64,000 bases of DNA from contig NZ_MUHA01000007.1 of NCBI RefSeq assembly GCF_002217355.1, positions 183,519 to 247,518 on the forward strand, in the 5' to 3' direction. The position numbers and the translations under genes were made by a program. Every line of letters starts with the position of its first letter. Position 1 is the first letter of the stretch. The DNA comes from Flavobacterium oncorhynchi (GTDB lineage Bacteria; Bacteroidota; Bacteroidia; Flavobacteriales; Flavobacteriaceae). This document shows positions 7,774-16,262 of the stretch, in pieces. The notes under the pieces were generated by a model. That model did not search any database. It saw nothing but the letters and a program-made list of their open reading frames with translations, and was not told where the DNA came from.

Positions 7774-7806
7774 TTGTTCTACGAATATAATTTATACCTA
7801 TATTTG
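7774..7806 (+). promoter_or_regulatory. promoter of the Nramp transporter gene
   Basis: TTG at 7774-7776 and TATATTTG at 7799-7806 are separated by 22 nt and match the Bacteroidota -33 and TAnnTTTG -7 elements. The ATG at 7826 follows 19 nt after the -7 box. Confidence 0.6.
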
Positions 7807-7825
7807 TTAAAACAATACTTTTAAA

Positions 7826-9694
7826 ATGACCAAATCTTTAGAAGAGGTAAACCAATCGGTTGCTACAGAGCATAAAAAAACAGGTTTTAGAAAAATATTA
7901 GCCTTTTTAGGCCCCGCATATCTTGTAAGTGTTGGATATATGGATCCTGGAAACTGGGCAACAGATATCGCCGGAGGAAGTCAATTTGGTTACACTTTAG
8001 TCTGGGTTTTATTAATGAGTAATTTAATGGCTTTGCTGCTGCAAAGCTTAAGTGCACGTTTGGGAATTGTAACGCAGCGCGACCTTGCGCAGGCTTCAAG
8101 AGAAACCTATTCAAAATTCATTAATTACATTTTATATTTTTTGGCAGAAATTGCCATTGCCGCCTGCGATCTTGCGGAAGTTTTGGGAATGGCGATTGGA
8201 ATTAATCTATTATTTGGAATTCCGCTGTTTGAAGGCGTTTTAATAACTGTTTTAGATACTTTTCTTCTATTATTCTTAATTAATAAAGGTATTCGAAAAA
8301 TGGAAGCTTTTATAATTGTTTTGGTCGCAATTATTGGTCTCTCTTTTATTTTTGAAATGATTTTTGCACAACCCGAAGTTCCAAAAATCCTTGCAGGTCT
8401 TATTCCTTCAATTCCAAATTCGGCAGCTTTATACATCGCGATCGGAATTATTGGAGCGACTGTAATGCCGCACAATTTATATTTGCACTCTTCTTTAGTA
8501 CAAACTAGAAAATTTGACCGTAGCCCGGCGGGCATAAAACAAGCGTTGAAATACAATTTGATCGATTCTACTATTGCCTTAAATCTAGCATTCTTTGTAA
8601 ACGCCGCAATTTTAATTCTCGCCGCTGCAACTTTTCATAAAAACGGAATGTTTGAGGTTGCCGAAATTCAAGATGCGCATCAATTTCTAGAACCGTTATT
8701 AGGAACTAAATGGGCTCCAATTTTATTTGCTGTTGCACTTATTGCTGCAGGACAAAGTTCAACCGTAACAGGAACTCTTGCCGGACAGATTGTAATGGAA
8801 GGTTATTTGCATTTGCGCATTCAGCCTTGGGTTCGTCGTATTTTAACCCGCTTAATTGCTATTGTTCCAGCATTAATTGTTATTTCTATTTATGGAGAAA
8901 GCGTCACTGGAAAATTATTAATCTTAAGTCAGGTAATTTTAAGTCTTCAGCTTGGCTTTGCCATTATTCCTCTAATTCATTTTGTGAGTGATAAATCTAA
9001 AATGAATGGCTTTCATATCTCCAAAACTACTCAAACAGTTTCTTGGATCATCGCCGCAATCATCGTTTCATTAAATGCAAAATTGGTTTATGACGAAATA
9101 ACTTCTTGGCTTGCAAATTCAGAGCATCCAGCAATAATTTGGTTTACAGTTGTGCCGCTTGCTTTTGGTTTTCTGGCTTTGCTGCTATATATTATTGTAA
9201 AACCATTTATTGCAAGAGCGAAATCAAATATTGAAAATCATTCTCCTCACCATCTTAAATTACAATATGTTCAAAAAGAAATCTACAATAAGAAAAATAT
9301 AGCCATTTCTGTAGATTTTTCTAAAGCTGATGAAGCTGCACTTAACAATGCTTTTGAACTGGGCGGAATTAATGCACAATACACTTTAATTCATATTGTT
9401 GAAACGGTAGGCGCGCTAATGTACGGAGGAAATATTGCTGATCACGAAACTACTATAGACGGGAAATTATTGTTGGAATATAAAGATATGCTTTCGCAGA
9501 AAGGGTTTAAAATCGAAACTGAACTTGGTTTTGGAAAACCTAACACTGTGATTCCAAATATTATTAATCAAGGAAATTTTGATGTTTTAGTTATGGGAAC
9601 TCACGGCCACACTGGATTAAAAGATATTCTTTTTGGCACTACAGTAGACAAACTCAGACATAAAATTTCGATACCTTTGTTGATTGTTAAATAA
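7826..9694 (+). CDS. mntH: Nramp divalent-metal transporter fused to a UspA domain
   Basis: Residues 1 to about 460 form an Nramp proton-coupled Mn(II)/Fe(II) importer with roughly 11 membrane segments. The metal-site motifs DPGNWATD (Asp40, Asn43) and MPHNLYLHSS (near 213-222) are intact. Residues from about 475 to 622 form a universal-stress-protein domain, beginning KKNIAISVDFSKADEAAL and containing the ATP-loop-like GTHGHTGLKDILFGTT. Bacterial MntH is normally about 410-450 residues, so the cytoplasmic Usp domain is an added module, probably regulatory. It is followed by a DtxR/MntR gene 92 nt downstream, and a DtxR-like palindrome precedes its promoter, supporting manganese-responsive control. 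The transporter call is firm; Mn versus Fe preference is inferred. Confidence 0.92.
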   Translation: MTKSLEEVNQSVATEHKKTGFRKILAFLGPAYLVSVGYMDPGNWATDIAGGSQFGYTLVWVLLMSNLMALLLQSLSARLGIVTQRDLAQASRETYSKFINYILYFLAEIAIAACDLAEVLGMAIGINLLFGIPLFEGVLITVLDTFLLLFLINKGIRKMEAFIIVLVAIIGLSFIFEMIFAQPEVPKILAGLIPSIPNSAALYIAIGIIGATVMPHNLYLHSSLVQTRKFDRSPAGIKQALKYNLIDSTIALNLAFFVNAAILILAAATFHKNGMFEVAEIQDAHQFLEPLLGTKWAPILFAVALIAAGQSSTVTGTLAGQIVMEGYLHLRIQPWVRRILTRLIAIVPALIVISIYGESVTGKLLILSQVILSLQLGFAIIPLIHFVSDKSKMNGFHISKTTQTVSWIIAAIIVSLNAKLVYDEITSWLANSEHPAIIWFTVVPLAFGFLALLLYIIVKPFIARAKSNIENHSPHHLKLQYVQKEIYNKKNIAISVDFSKADEAALNNAFELGGINAQYTLIHIVETVGALMYGGNIADHETTIDGKLLLEYKDMLSQKGFKIETELGFGKPNTVIPNIINQGNFDVLVMGTHGHTGLKDILFGTTVDKLRHKISIPLLIVK

Positions 9695-9706
9695 AGGTAC
9701 TGAGAC

Positions 9707-9767
9707 TCTAAGATGCTAAGGTTTTATAAAAGCCGAAAAAGAAAACTTAGAGCCTCAGCATCTTAGA
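9707..9767. repeat. intergenic hairpin, AAGGTTCTAAG family
   Basis: TCTAAGATGCT (9707-9717) pairs with AGCATCTTAGA (9757-9767), and the loop includes a further AACTTAGAGCC segment. The element lies between mntH and the MntR gene and may attenuate read-through. Related text occurs at 1-30, 11405-11445 and 38566-38600. Confidence 0.5.
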
Positions 9768-9786
9768 ACCTTAGAACCTCAAAAAA

Positions 9787-10440
9787 ATGACTTTTTCAGA
9801 AGAAAATTATCTTAAATCTATATATCATCTTACAGCTTCATTAGAAACTGAGGTGAGCACGAATGCAATTGCCGAAATGATGGAAACTAAAGCTTCATCT
9901 GTTACTGACATGCTTAAAAAGTTAGCCGAGAAAGATTTGGTTAATTATAAAAAATATCAAGGCGTTTCGTTAACTGAAAATGGAAAACTAGCGGCAAAAA
10001 TGATTGTTAGAAAACATCGTTTATGGGAAGTTTTTCTAGTTGAGAAACTAAATTTCAGCTGGGATGAGGTTCATGATATTGCAGAGCAATTAGAACACAT
10101 TAAATCAGAACAATTAATAAATCGTTTGGATGATTTTCTTGGAAATCCGACTGAAGATCCGCACGGAGATCCCATTCCAGATGCAAATGGTAGAATTATT
10201 AAGATAGAGAAACAATTGCTTTCTGAATTATCTGAAAATCAAACTGGCGTTTGTGTAGGGGTAAAAGATACTTCATCAGAATTCCTAAAATATTTAGACA
10301 AACAAGGAATTGCTTTGGGTTCTAAAATCGAATTCCTTTCTAAAGAATCTTTTGATTTATCTGTAAAAATAAAAGTTGACAACAAGGAATTGTCGATTTC
10401 GAATAAAATCGCTTCTAATTTGTTCGTAAAATTAGTATAG
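9787..10440 (+). CDS. mntR: DtxR/MntR-family metal-dependent repressor
   Basis: The 217-residue protein begins with a winged helix (FSEENYLKSIYHL, MMETKASSVTDMLKKLAEKDLV), continues with the metal-binding dimerisation domain (LWEVFLVEKLNFSWDEVHDIAEQLEHI and the DPHGDPIP segment) and ends with a FeoA/SH3-like domain from about residue 145. That three-domain layout is DtxR/IdeR-like; the two-domain Bacillus MntR is shorter. It follows the Nramp gene on the same strand and most likely represses it when manganese or iron is replete. The symbol reflects this context rather than a proven metal. Confidence 0.88.
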   Translation: MTFSEENYLKSIYHLTASLETEVSTNAIAEMMETKASSVTDMLKKLAEKDLVNYKKYQGVSLTENGKLAAKMIVRKHRLWEVFLVEKLNFSWDEVHDIAEQLEHIKSEQLINRLDDFLGNPTEDPHGDPIPDANGRIIKIEKQLLSELSENQTGVCVGVKDTSSEFLKYLDKQGIALGSKIEFLSKESFDLSVKIKVDNKELSISNKIASNLFVKLV

Positions 10441-10453
10441 CTCTTTTTATTAA

Positions 10454-10915
10454 TTAGAAATCTAAATTTGTAAACCGCATTTCTAAACTGCGTATTAAAT
10501 TATTAGCTCTTTCTAAACTAAAAAGATTTATCGCAATGTGTTTTTTCTTGCTGGAATTTGTAACTATATAAAGCATGGAATGGTTAATTTTATAGCCCTT
10601 AATTTCATCGTATGCTAATCTTCGGGTACTAAATATGTTTCTTGAAACAATAGAATCATTTGTAAAAATGATTCTTCGTATAAAGACATTAATTAATAAA
10701 ATTAGGGCCGAAACGATAACCACAAAAGCTAGTAACATCACTAGAACATTCAAATAAACTGAGGAACAGCAGAAACTATACATTTCCGAAATACGAGAGT
10801 TGGGCGGTAAAGTAACAAAAGGAACTATAAATAAGCTGCCAAACATCAATATTAGCACTATTGAAAAAAAGAAAATAAAAGCTCTCAACCGACCTGACAC
10901 TCTATATACATTCAT
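10454..10915 (-). CDS. two-TM membrane protein with a PH-like tail
   Basis: This 153-residue protein is not assigned to a named family. It has two hydrophobic segments (about residues 10-34 and 55-80), followed by a basic turn (IRRIIFTNDSIVSRNIFSTRRLAYDEI) and a short beta-rich domain resembling bacterial PH-domain proteins anchored by a membrane pair. ATG at 10915 is preferred to a TTG two codons upstream. It is convergent with the MntR gene, the two stops being 13 nt apart. Function is unknown. Confidence 0.65.
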   Translation of the reverse strand: MNVYRVSGRLRAFIFFFSIVLILMFGSLFIVPFVTLPPNSRISEMYSFCCSSVYLNVLVMLLAFVVIVSALILLINVFIRRIIFTNDSIVSRNIFSTRRLAYDEIKGYKINHSMLYIVTNSSKKKHIAINLFSLERANNLIRSLEMRFTNLDF

Positions 10916-11000
10916 GTGCAATTATTTTTAATCTAGAAAACTACAACTAAAATAATTCATTTTTCTTACGAATTAGAAAAAGACACTAACTTTAACTATT

Positions 11001-11399
11001 TCAAACAATTCCCTTTTCAATCATCTCCAACATTACTGGTGAAGCATTTTTAAATGTTGGTGGTTGTTCAATAATACTTCCAGCATTCTTTTTGTTTACT
11101 TTAAACGTTAAATCGTTGTCTGTTGTAAATAACAATGCTGTCAAAAAAGGATTTTTAATATAGGTTCCTAACACCAATAAAGCCTCGTCTAAGGTGTGAA
11201 TACTTTCGACTTCTTCCGTTTTATAACGCGTTGTTAATGAAATCGAGAAAGTATTATCTTCATTTAAAACCAAACGAAAGTAGATATTTTTAATTTCAGT
11301 ATCTCCCATTGTTTTGGCTAAAGTCAGTTTAGCAAAAGTTCCGTTTTGAATGCTTTCTTTAACGCGTTCGCAAAAAAGAGCAAATATTGGTTCGTACAT
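11001..11399 (-). CDS. conserved protein of unknown function, 132 aa
   Basis: The product is soluble, acidic and lacks a signal peptide or membrane segment. The start MYEPIFALFCERVKESIQNG and the internal FRLVLNEDNTFSISLTTRYKTEE are not tied to a named domain by eye. The coding frame is well formed and its ATG is clear. An intergenic AAGGTTCTAAG repeat lies just upstream, and the gene precedes a membrane protein 85 nt downstream on the same strand. No function is proposed. Confidence 0.65.
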   Translation of the reverse strand: MYEPIFALFCERVKESIQNGTFAKLTLAKTMGDTEIKNIYFRLVLNEDNTFSISLTTRYKTEEVESIHTLDEALLVLGTYIKNPFLTALLFTTDNDLTFKVNKKNAGSIIEQPPTFKNASPVMLEMIEKGIV

Positions 11400-11404
11400 T
11401 TTTT

Positions 11405-11445
11405 TTAAGGTTCTAAGGTTCTGAGATGCTAAGGTTCTAAGTTTT
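11405..11445. repeat. intergenic repeat, AAGGTTCTAAG family
   Basis: The sequence carries AAGGTTCTAAGG and GATGCTAAGGTTCTAAG in tandem. It lies between the enoyl-CoA hydratase and the 132-aa gene and is followed by an imperfect ACTTTGCGGTTAAG / AACCACAAAGTTCGC inverted pair near 11470-11524. Confidence 0.45.
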
Positions 11446-11529
11446 TAAAACCTTTGTCTGTTATTATTTAACCACAAAGTTCGCAATTTTTATAACTATC
11501 TGAATTATGAACTTTGCGGTTAAGAAAAA

Positions 11530-12312
11530 TTATTTTCCTGTAAATTCGGCTTTGCGCTTTTCTAAAAATGCTGTTGTACCTTCTTTAAAATCTTGTGTTC
11601 CAAAACATTTTCCGAAAGATTTTATTTCCGTGTCAAATCCATTTTTGCCATCTTCGAAATTAGCGTTAATTGCTTTAATTGCTTTACCAATTGCAAACGG
11701 AGCATTTTTAATAATTTTTTGAGCAATTCCGTTTGTAAACGACAAAAGTTCTGCCTGAGACACAACATGATTTACCAAACCGTATTGTTTTGCTTCTTCA
11801 GCAGAAATCATTGATGCAGTCATAATCATTTCCATTGCGCGTCCTTTTCCAATTAATTGAGGCAATCGCTGCGTTCCTCCATAACCAGGAATTAATCCTA
11901 AAGTAACTTCTGGCAATCCCATTTTAGCATTATCTGATGCTACTCTAAAATGACAAGCCATTGCTAACTCTAATCCGCCTCCTAATGCAAAACCGTTAAC
12001 AGCCGCAATAACAGGTTTTTTAAGGTTTTCTATAAAATCAAATAGTGACTCCTGACCTTCGGCTGCCAATTGTGCGCCTTCTATAATGGTATAATTTGCA
12101 AACTCTGAGATATCAGCTCCAGCCACAAATGCTTTTTCGCCGCTTCCTGTTAAGATAATAACACGAACATCGTCGTTTTTTCCCAATAATTTAATCGCTT
12201 TACTAAGATCGCTGATCATTGCTTTGTTTAAAGCATTCAGTTTTGCTGGTCTGTTAATTGTAACAGTCGCAATTTTTTCTTCAATCGAAATTAAAAGATT
12301 TTCGTAGTTCAT
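11530..12312 (-). CDS. enoyl-CoA hydratase/isomerase (crotonase) family
   Basis: The 260-residue protein is a full-length crotonase. The oxyanion-hole segments are VAGADISEF (about 61-69) and NGFALGGGLELAMACHF (about 104-120), and the catalytic glutamate region is LPEVTLGLIPGYGGTQRLP (about 131-149). Both active-site glutamate positions of enoyl-CoA hydratases appear present. The reaction would be hydration of a trans-2-enoyl-CoA in fatty-acid or amino-acid breakdown. It lies 10 nt after the histidine kinase gene on the same strand, so the two may be co-transcribed, but no functional link is apparent. Confidence 0.9.
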   Translation of the reverse strand: MNYENLLISIEEKIATVTINRPAKLNALNKAMISDLSKAIKLLGKNDDVRVIILTGSGEKAFVAGADISEFANYTIIEGAQLAAEGQESLFDFIENLKKPVIAAVNGFALGGGLELAMACHFRVASDNAKMGLPEVTLGLIPGYGGTQRLPQLIGKGRAMEMIMTASMISAEEAKQYGLVNHVVSQAELLSFTNGIAQKIIKNAPFAIGKAIKAINANFEDGKNGFDTEIKSFGKCFGTQDFKEGTTAFLEKRKAEFTGK

Positions 12313-12322
12313 GACCTAGAAT

Positions 12323-13795
12323 TTATGAGTTTGTTATTGGCAAAGAAACTCTAAAAGTAGTTCCTTTTCCGTATGTTGATTCAAAGGTAATCGTTCCTTT
12401 GTAATTTTCGATAATGTTTTTTATAATTCCTAATCCAAGTCCCATTCCGCTTGTTTTAGTCGTGAATTTTGGCTCAAATATTCGGCTTATATCTTGTTTT
12501 TGAATTCCAATTCCGTTGTCCTTTACAGCGATTTCAACATTATTATTTCGCCTTTTTACCTTGACAACAATCGATTTATGAATCTGACTTTCTGGAATTG
12601 CTTGTGTTGCATTTTTAACTAAATTCGTGATCACACGTATTAACTGTGTCCTATCCATCTTAGAAATGATTTCTTCTTCATCACTTTCAAAAGAAATATA
12701 ATCTTCATTAAAAATATCCAATGCCAACTCTACAACCTCAACGACATTTAAAGTCTCATTTTGCTGTGCAGGCATTGAGGCAAAATTAGAAAATGCCGAA
12801 GCAACGGCTGTCATGGTATCGATTTGCTGAATTAAAGTCTCTGAATAATCATTCATCTTCTGCTTTACATCTGGATCGTTTGGATCGAATTTTCGCTGAA
12901 AACTCTGAACGGTCAATCGCATTGGCGTAAGCGGATTTTTTATTTCATGCGCCACTTGTTTCGCCATTTCGCGCCAAGCTTCTTCACGTTCGCTTTGAGC
13001 TAATTTTATCGCGCTGGTTTCAAGTTTATCCACCATTCCATTATAAGCCTTAATCAAGAAATTTACTTCCTTACTGGTGGCTTCTATTACGATTTTTTCG
13101 TTTTTCTGATCTAAATTGGTTTCTTCCAATTTATCAGAAATTGTTTTTAATGATTTTGTGATATAAGTCGAAAGAAAATACGCCAACGCAAAAGCAACAA
13201 GCAGCATAAAAGAATATACTTGACTTAAGCGAATTAAGAACGTATTCAGCTCATTGTCATAATAACCGTCATCTTCTAAGTATGGAAGATTTAAAATTCC
13301 TAAAGGTTTGAATTTTTCATCTTTAATTAAACTGTACGACGATCTGTTTTTAACGCCGTCGATAGTTTTAATATCTACAAAACGTTTTTCGATTGATGAA
13401 CGAACTAATTTCAGAATATATTCAGGAATTGGCGGTGATATTTTATCGACTGCAAAGGATTCTTTTGAAGATTTTAGCAGCTTCCCGTCGAGACTGTAAA
13501 TATTGATTTCAATTTTATGAATCTGTGCAAGTTCATGAATTTTATCTTTGAAAATTAAATCTAGATTTTGGGTTTTCAAAGGATAAGTGGTTGTAGAAAG
13601 TACATAATTAATATGCTCTTTTACAGCATTTTCTTTACGTTCCAGCCGCTCTTGATGGTATTCTTTTGCTTCGGTTTTGAACTGTATAATAGAAATCGAA
13701 GCCAATAAAAAAGATGCCACAACAATCAATACAATCATCGACAGGAAAATCCTGGTACGAAGCGAAAGCATTGACATTTTGAAGTTGTTAAACAT
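12323..13795 (-). CDS. membrane sensor histidine kinase (NtrY-like)
   Basis: The 490-residue protein has a membrane segment near residue 20-40, a periplasmic domain to about 200, a second membrane segment (SFMLLVAFALAYFLSTYI), a HAMP-like linker, the H-box AHEIKNPLTPMRLTVQSF around residue 280, and an ATPase domain with an N-box (LVKNATQAI), DNGIGI and GMGLGLGI. It autophosphorylates on the H-box histidine. No response regulator is adjacent. The start at 13795 (MFNNFKMSML) is chosen because the longer in-frame extension would run into the CACGAATT repeat. The H-box plus HAMP layout resembles NtrY; the signal is unknown. Confidence 0.88.
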   Translation of the reverse strand: MFNNFKMSMLSLRTRIFLSMIVLIVVASFLLASISIIQFKTEAKEYHQERLERKENAVKEHINYVLSTTTYPLKTQNLDLIFKDKIHELAQIHKIEINIYSLDGKLLKSSKESFAVDKISPPIPEYILKLVRSSIEKRFVDIKTIDGVKNRSSYSLIKDEKFKPLGILNLPYLEDDGYYDNELNTFLIRLSQVYSFMLLVAFALAYFLSTYITKSLKTISDKLEETNLDQKNEKIVIEATSKEVNFLIKAYNGMVDKLETSAIKLAQSEREEAWREMAKQVAHEIKNPLTPMRLTVQSFQRKFDPNDPDVKQKMNDYSETLIQQIDTMTAVASAFSNFASMPAQQNETLNVVEVVELALDIFNEDYISFESDEEEIISKMDRTQLIRVITNLVKNATQAIPESQIHKSIVVKVKRRNNNVEIAVKDNGIGIQKQDISRIFEPKFTTKTSGMGLGLGIIKNIIENYKGTITFESTYGKGTTFRVSLPITNS

Positions 13796-13810
13796 AGTTT
13801 TTGTTTTTTC

Positions 13811-13961
13811 GCCGCGAATTACACGAATTAGCACTAATTTTTTCCCACAGATTAAAGAATTCCAATGATTTTTTTACGCAGTTTAAAATATTAATAATCA
13901 CTTTAATCTGTGGCAAAAAAATCACAAAAATAAATTCGTGCTAATTCGTGCAATTCGTGGC
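13811..13961. repeat. nested palindrome, CACGAATT family (copy 2)
   Basis: Outer arms (13811-13834 and 13938-13961) match as inverted copies at about 22 of 24 positions. Inner arms CCACAGATTAAAG (13845-13857) and CTTTAATCTGTGG (13901-13913) are perfect. The unit is about 150 bp and fills the gap between the histidine kinase and hemJ genes. It shares its outer motif with 3371-3449. Confidence 0.75.
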
Positions 13962-13968
13962 AACCTTT

Positions 13969-14517
13969 TTATTTTTTCTCTCTAATTCTTTTATAAAACC
14001 TAAATCCAAGCATAATTAAAACCGAGAATAAAATAATTCCGATTACACCAAAAATCCAGTTGACGGCACTTTTTAAAACTACTAAAAAAACAACCGCAAA
14101 TAGTATAATTGTTGCGCCTTCATTCCATAAACGCATAAAATTATTGGTATATTTTACTTCGTCATTTTGCAGCTGTTTAAAAATTTGATGGCATTTTCCG
14201 TGATATAAATATAACAGAAAAACGAAACATAATTTTACATGCATCCAGGACTGTGAAAGCCAAATATGACCGGCATCTGTAAAAAACAGCATCCAAAAAG
14301 CAAAAATACTCGCCAAAACTGCCGACGGCCATGTAATTATATACCACAAACGGTAGGCCATTATTTTGTATTGCGCCTGTAAAATTTCTTTTTCTGGAGA
14401 TGATTTTTCGTTTGCTTCAATTTGATAAACAAACAAACGCACTATATAAAACAAACCAGCAAACCAAGTGATTACAAATATAAGATGCAGTGATTTTAGA
14501 TAATTGTAATATTCCAT
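13969..14517 (-). CDS. hemJ: protoporphyrinogen IX oxidase HemJ
   Basis: This 182-residue protein has four to five membrane segments and the family start YLKSLHLIFVITWFAGLFYI, with the conserved TM1 histidine (His11) and tryptophan. A conserved lysine lies in HVKLCFVFLLYLYHGKCHQ. It is often annotated as CopD-family, but HemJ is favoured because it lies 33 nt downstream of hemH on the same strand and no other protoporphyrinogen oxidase is visible. HemJ oxidises protoporphyrinogen IX to protoporphyrin IX in the inner membrane, the step before HemH. Confidence 0.88.
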   Translation of the reverse strand: MEYYNYLKSLHLIFVITWFAGLFYIVRLFVYQIEANEKSSPEKEILQAQYKIMAYRLWYIITWPSAVLASIFAFWMLFFTDAGHIWLSQSWMHVKLCFVFLLYLYHGKCHQIFKQLQNDEVKYTNNFMRLWNEGATIILFAVVFLVVLKSAVNWIFGVIGIILFSVLIMLGFRFYKRIREKK

Positions 14518-14550
14518 AAAGTCTTTTTTCTTTACTCTCGCTTCTATTCT

Positions 14551-15564
14551 CTATTTAGCCCAATCGTTTATCCAATTCCCAACAGTCTCACACCATTCGT
14601 CGTCATCATTCAAACATGGAATTGCCAAAAATTCTTCTCCTCCATTTGCTTCAAAATCTTCTTTGGCACGCATTGCGATTTCCTCCAGCGTTTCTAAACA
14701 ATCTGAAACGAAAGCTGGTGTTACAACTGCTAATTTCTTGATTCCTTTTGCCGGCATGTTATCAATTTCAACATCGGTGTAAGGTTCTAACCATTTGTCT
14801 CCCGCTAAACGCGATTGAAATGTCAAACTATATTTATCTTCAGGAAGTCCTAATAGCTTAATAACTTGTCTTGTAGTTTCATAACATTGGTGACGGTAAC
14901 AAAAATCGTGTGCCGGAGATGGCGTATTACAACAAGAACCGTCAATTTTACAATGTGATTTGGTTACATCTGTTTTACGAATATGACGCTCTGGAATTCC
15001 GTGGTACGAAAACAATAAATGATCATAATCAAACCCAACTAAGTGCTTCTGAATCGAATCGGCCAAATTCTTGATATAATCTGGTTTGTTGTAAAATGCC
15101 GGAACATCTGTAAACGTTATATGTGGGAATTTTTTCTTGCGAATTTCTTCCGCTTTCACCAAAATCGTCAAAGTTGAAGCCATTGCATATTGCGGATAAA
15201 GCGGGAAAAGTAAAACTTCTGTAACACCTTTATCACTCAATTCCTGAAGTCCTTTTTCGATAGTCATGCTTCCGTAACGCATTGCTAAAGAAACGGGAAC
15301 ATTTACCAAAGGCTGTACTTTTTTCTGCATTCTTTCAGAAAGAACTACTAAAGGAGAGCCTTCTTCCCACCAAATTTTTGCATAAGCATGCGCTGATTCT
15401 TCTGGTCTTTTTCTTAAAATAATACCGCGAACTAATAATGCTCTCAACAAATACGGAACGTCAATCACGTATTTATCCATTAAAAATTCATCTAAATAAG
15501 GTTTTACATCTTTTGTCGTTGGACTGTCTGGAGATCCTAGATTTACTAATAATACGCCTTTCAT
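14551..15564 (-). CDS. hemH: ferrochelatase HemH
   Basis: The 337-residue protein starts MKGVLLVNLGSPDSPT and contains the ferrochelatase signature LLFSYHGIPERHI, with the metal-binding histidine of SYHG, plus CNTPSPAHDFCYRHQCYET and CLETLEEIAMRA near the C-terminus. It inserts Fe(II) into protoporphyrin IX to give protohaem. It is transcribed away from the hem biosynthesis run and is followed by hemJ, so the last two steps of the pathway are paired. The cysteine-rich insert around CKIDGSCC may be a ligand set, but iron-sulfur binding is not established. Confidence 0.95.
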   Translation of the reverse strand: MKGVLLVNLGSPDSPTTKDVKPYLDEFLMDKYVIDVPYLLRALLVRGIILRKRPEESAHAYAKIWWEEGSPLVVLSERMQKKVQPLVNVPVSLAMRYGSMTIEKGLQELSDKGVTEVLLFPLYPQYAMASTLTILVKAEEIRKKKFPHITFTDVPAFYNKPDYIKNLADSIQKHLVGFDYDHLLFSYHGIPERHIRKTDVTKSHCKIDGSCCNTPSPAHDFCYRHQCYETTRQVIKLLGLPEDKYSLTFQSRLAGDKWLEPYTDVEIDNMPAKGIKKLAVVTPAFVSDCLETLEEIAMRAKEDFEANGGEEFLAIPCLNDDDEWCETVGNWINDWAK

Positions 15565-15574
15565 TATTTTTTTG

Positions 15575-15625
15575 CTTTAGGCTTTAAGCATTAGGCTTTA
15601 AGCTTTTTATTTGTTTTTAAAATTT
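15575..15625. repeat. short repeat upstream of hemH
   Basis: GCTTTAGGCTTTAAGCATTAGGCTTTAAGC-like text (15575-15604) is built of repeated GGCTTTAAGC units and contains AAAGCCTAAAGC inversions. It lies in the hemH leader and could form a small hairpin. The role is unknown. Confidence 0.4.
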
Positions 15626-15719
15626 CGTCAAAAGTATTACTTGTAACTTTTTAGAAATATGATATTTATTACTTTTTAATTATCTTGTTATTTTTAAAAT
15701 TGATTGAATTAAAACACTA

Positions 15720-16262
15720 TCAGTTTATATCCTTTTTATATTTGTTGAATAATTTTTCCAACGATTTAAATTCTTTCTCTGTTCCAAAGTTTTCTGTTTG
15801 AATTTCCTTTTTAGAGCTAATCAGATAAAACTGGCGACAAGAAAGACATATTTTAGCTATTCCTGAGATTTCTTTATTCTTTTTGAAAATTAAAATATCT
15901 CTATATTGAGGCGAACAAGCATATACATTTTCAAACATCTTTAAAGAAGACTTTTCTAAAAAAATATAATCTCTTAAATACTCAACATCTTTTTTAGATA
16001 GTTCAGACTTAGAAAATCCATCAGAATTAATTGTTTTGTAAAAAATCGTATTATTTACTTTCTCTGGATAATCATTATAAAAGATTTTGTCCTCAGTAGT
16101 GTTATCAATACCTTTACTATGGTTCGCATCCATTTCCTGCTCTTTGCTCTTATTTAATGAATAATATTCAACACTATCAAAATCAAAAAACATTTTTTCT
16201 TCTTTTGATTTGCAAGACAGAATTAAGAAGAGCAATAAAACTATTGAATATCTTTTAATCAT
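15720..16262 (-). CDS. predicted lipoprotein coupled to the AraC regulator
   Basis: The 180-residue product has a lipobox start (MIKRYSIVLLLFLILSC, lipid-modified Cys17) followed by KSKEEK. The mature part contains an unusual cysteine pattern (MFENVYACSPQYRDIL and IAKICLSCRQFYLI). No domain is recognised. Its ATG overlaps the araC stop codon (TAATG at 16260-16264), so the pair is translationally coupled and probably functionally linked. The CLSC motif could bind a metal or haem, which would suit the neighbouring hem genes, but this is speculation. Confidence 0.7.
   Translation of the reverse strand: MIKRYSIVLLLFLILSCKSKEEKMFFDFDSVEYYSLNKSKEQEMDANHSKGIDNTTEDKIFYNDYPEKVNNTIFYKTINSDGFSKSELSKKDVEYLRDYIFLEKSSLKMFENVYACSPQYRDILIFKKNKEISGIAKICLSCRQFYLISSKKEIQTENFGTEKEFKSLEKLFNKYKKDIN

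Noticed and set aside
7887..8556. Minus-strand open frames within mntH
   Set aside because: They are antisense to a well-conserved Nramp gene and have no recognisable domain.
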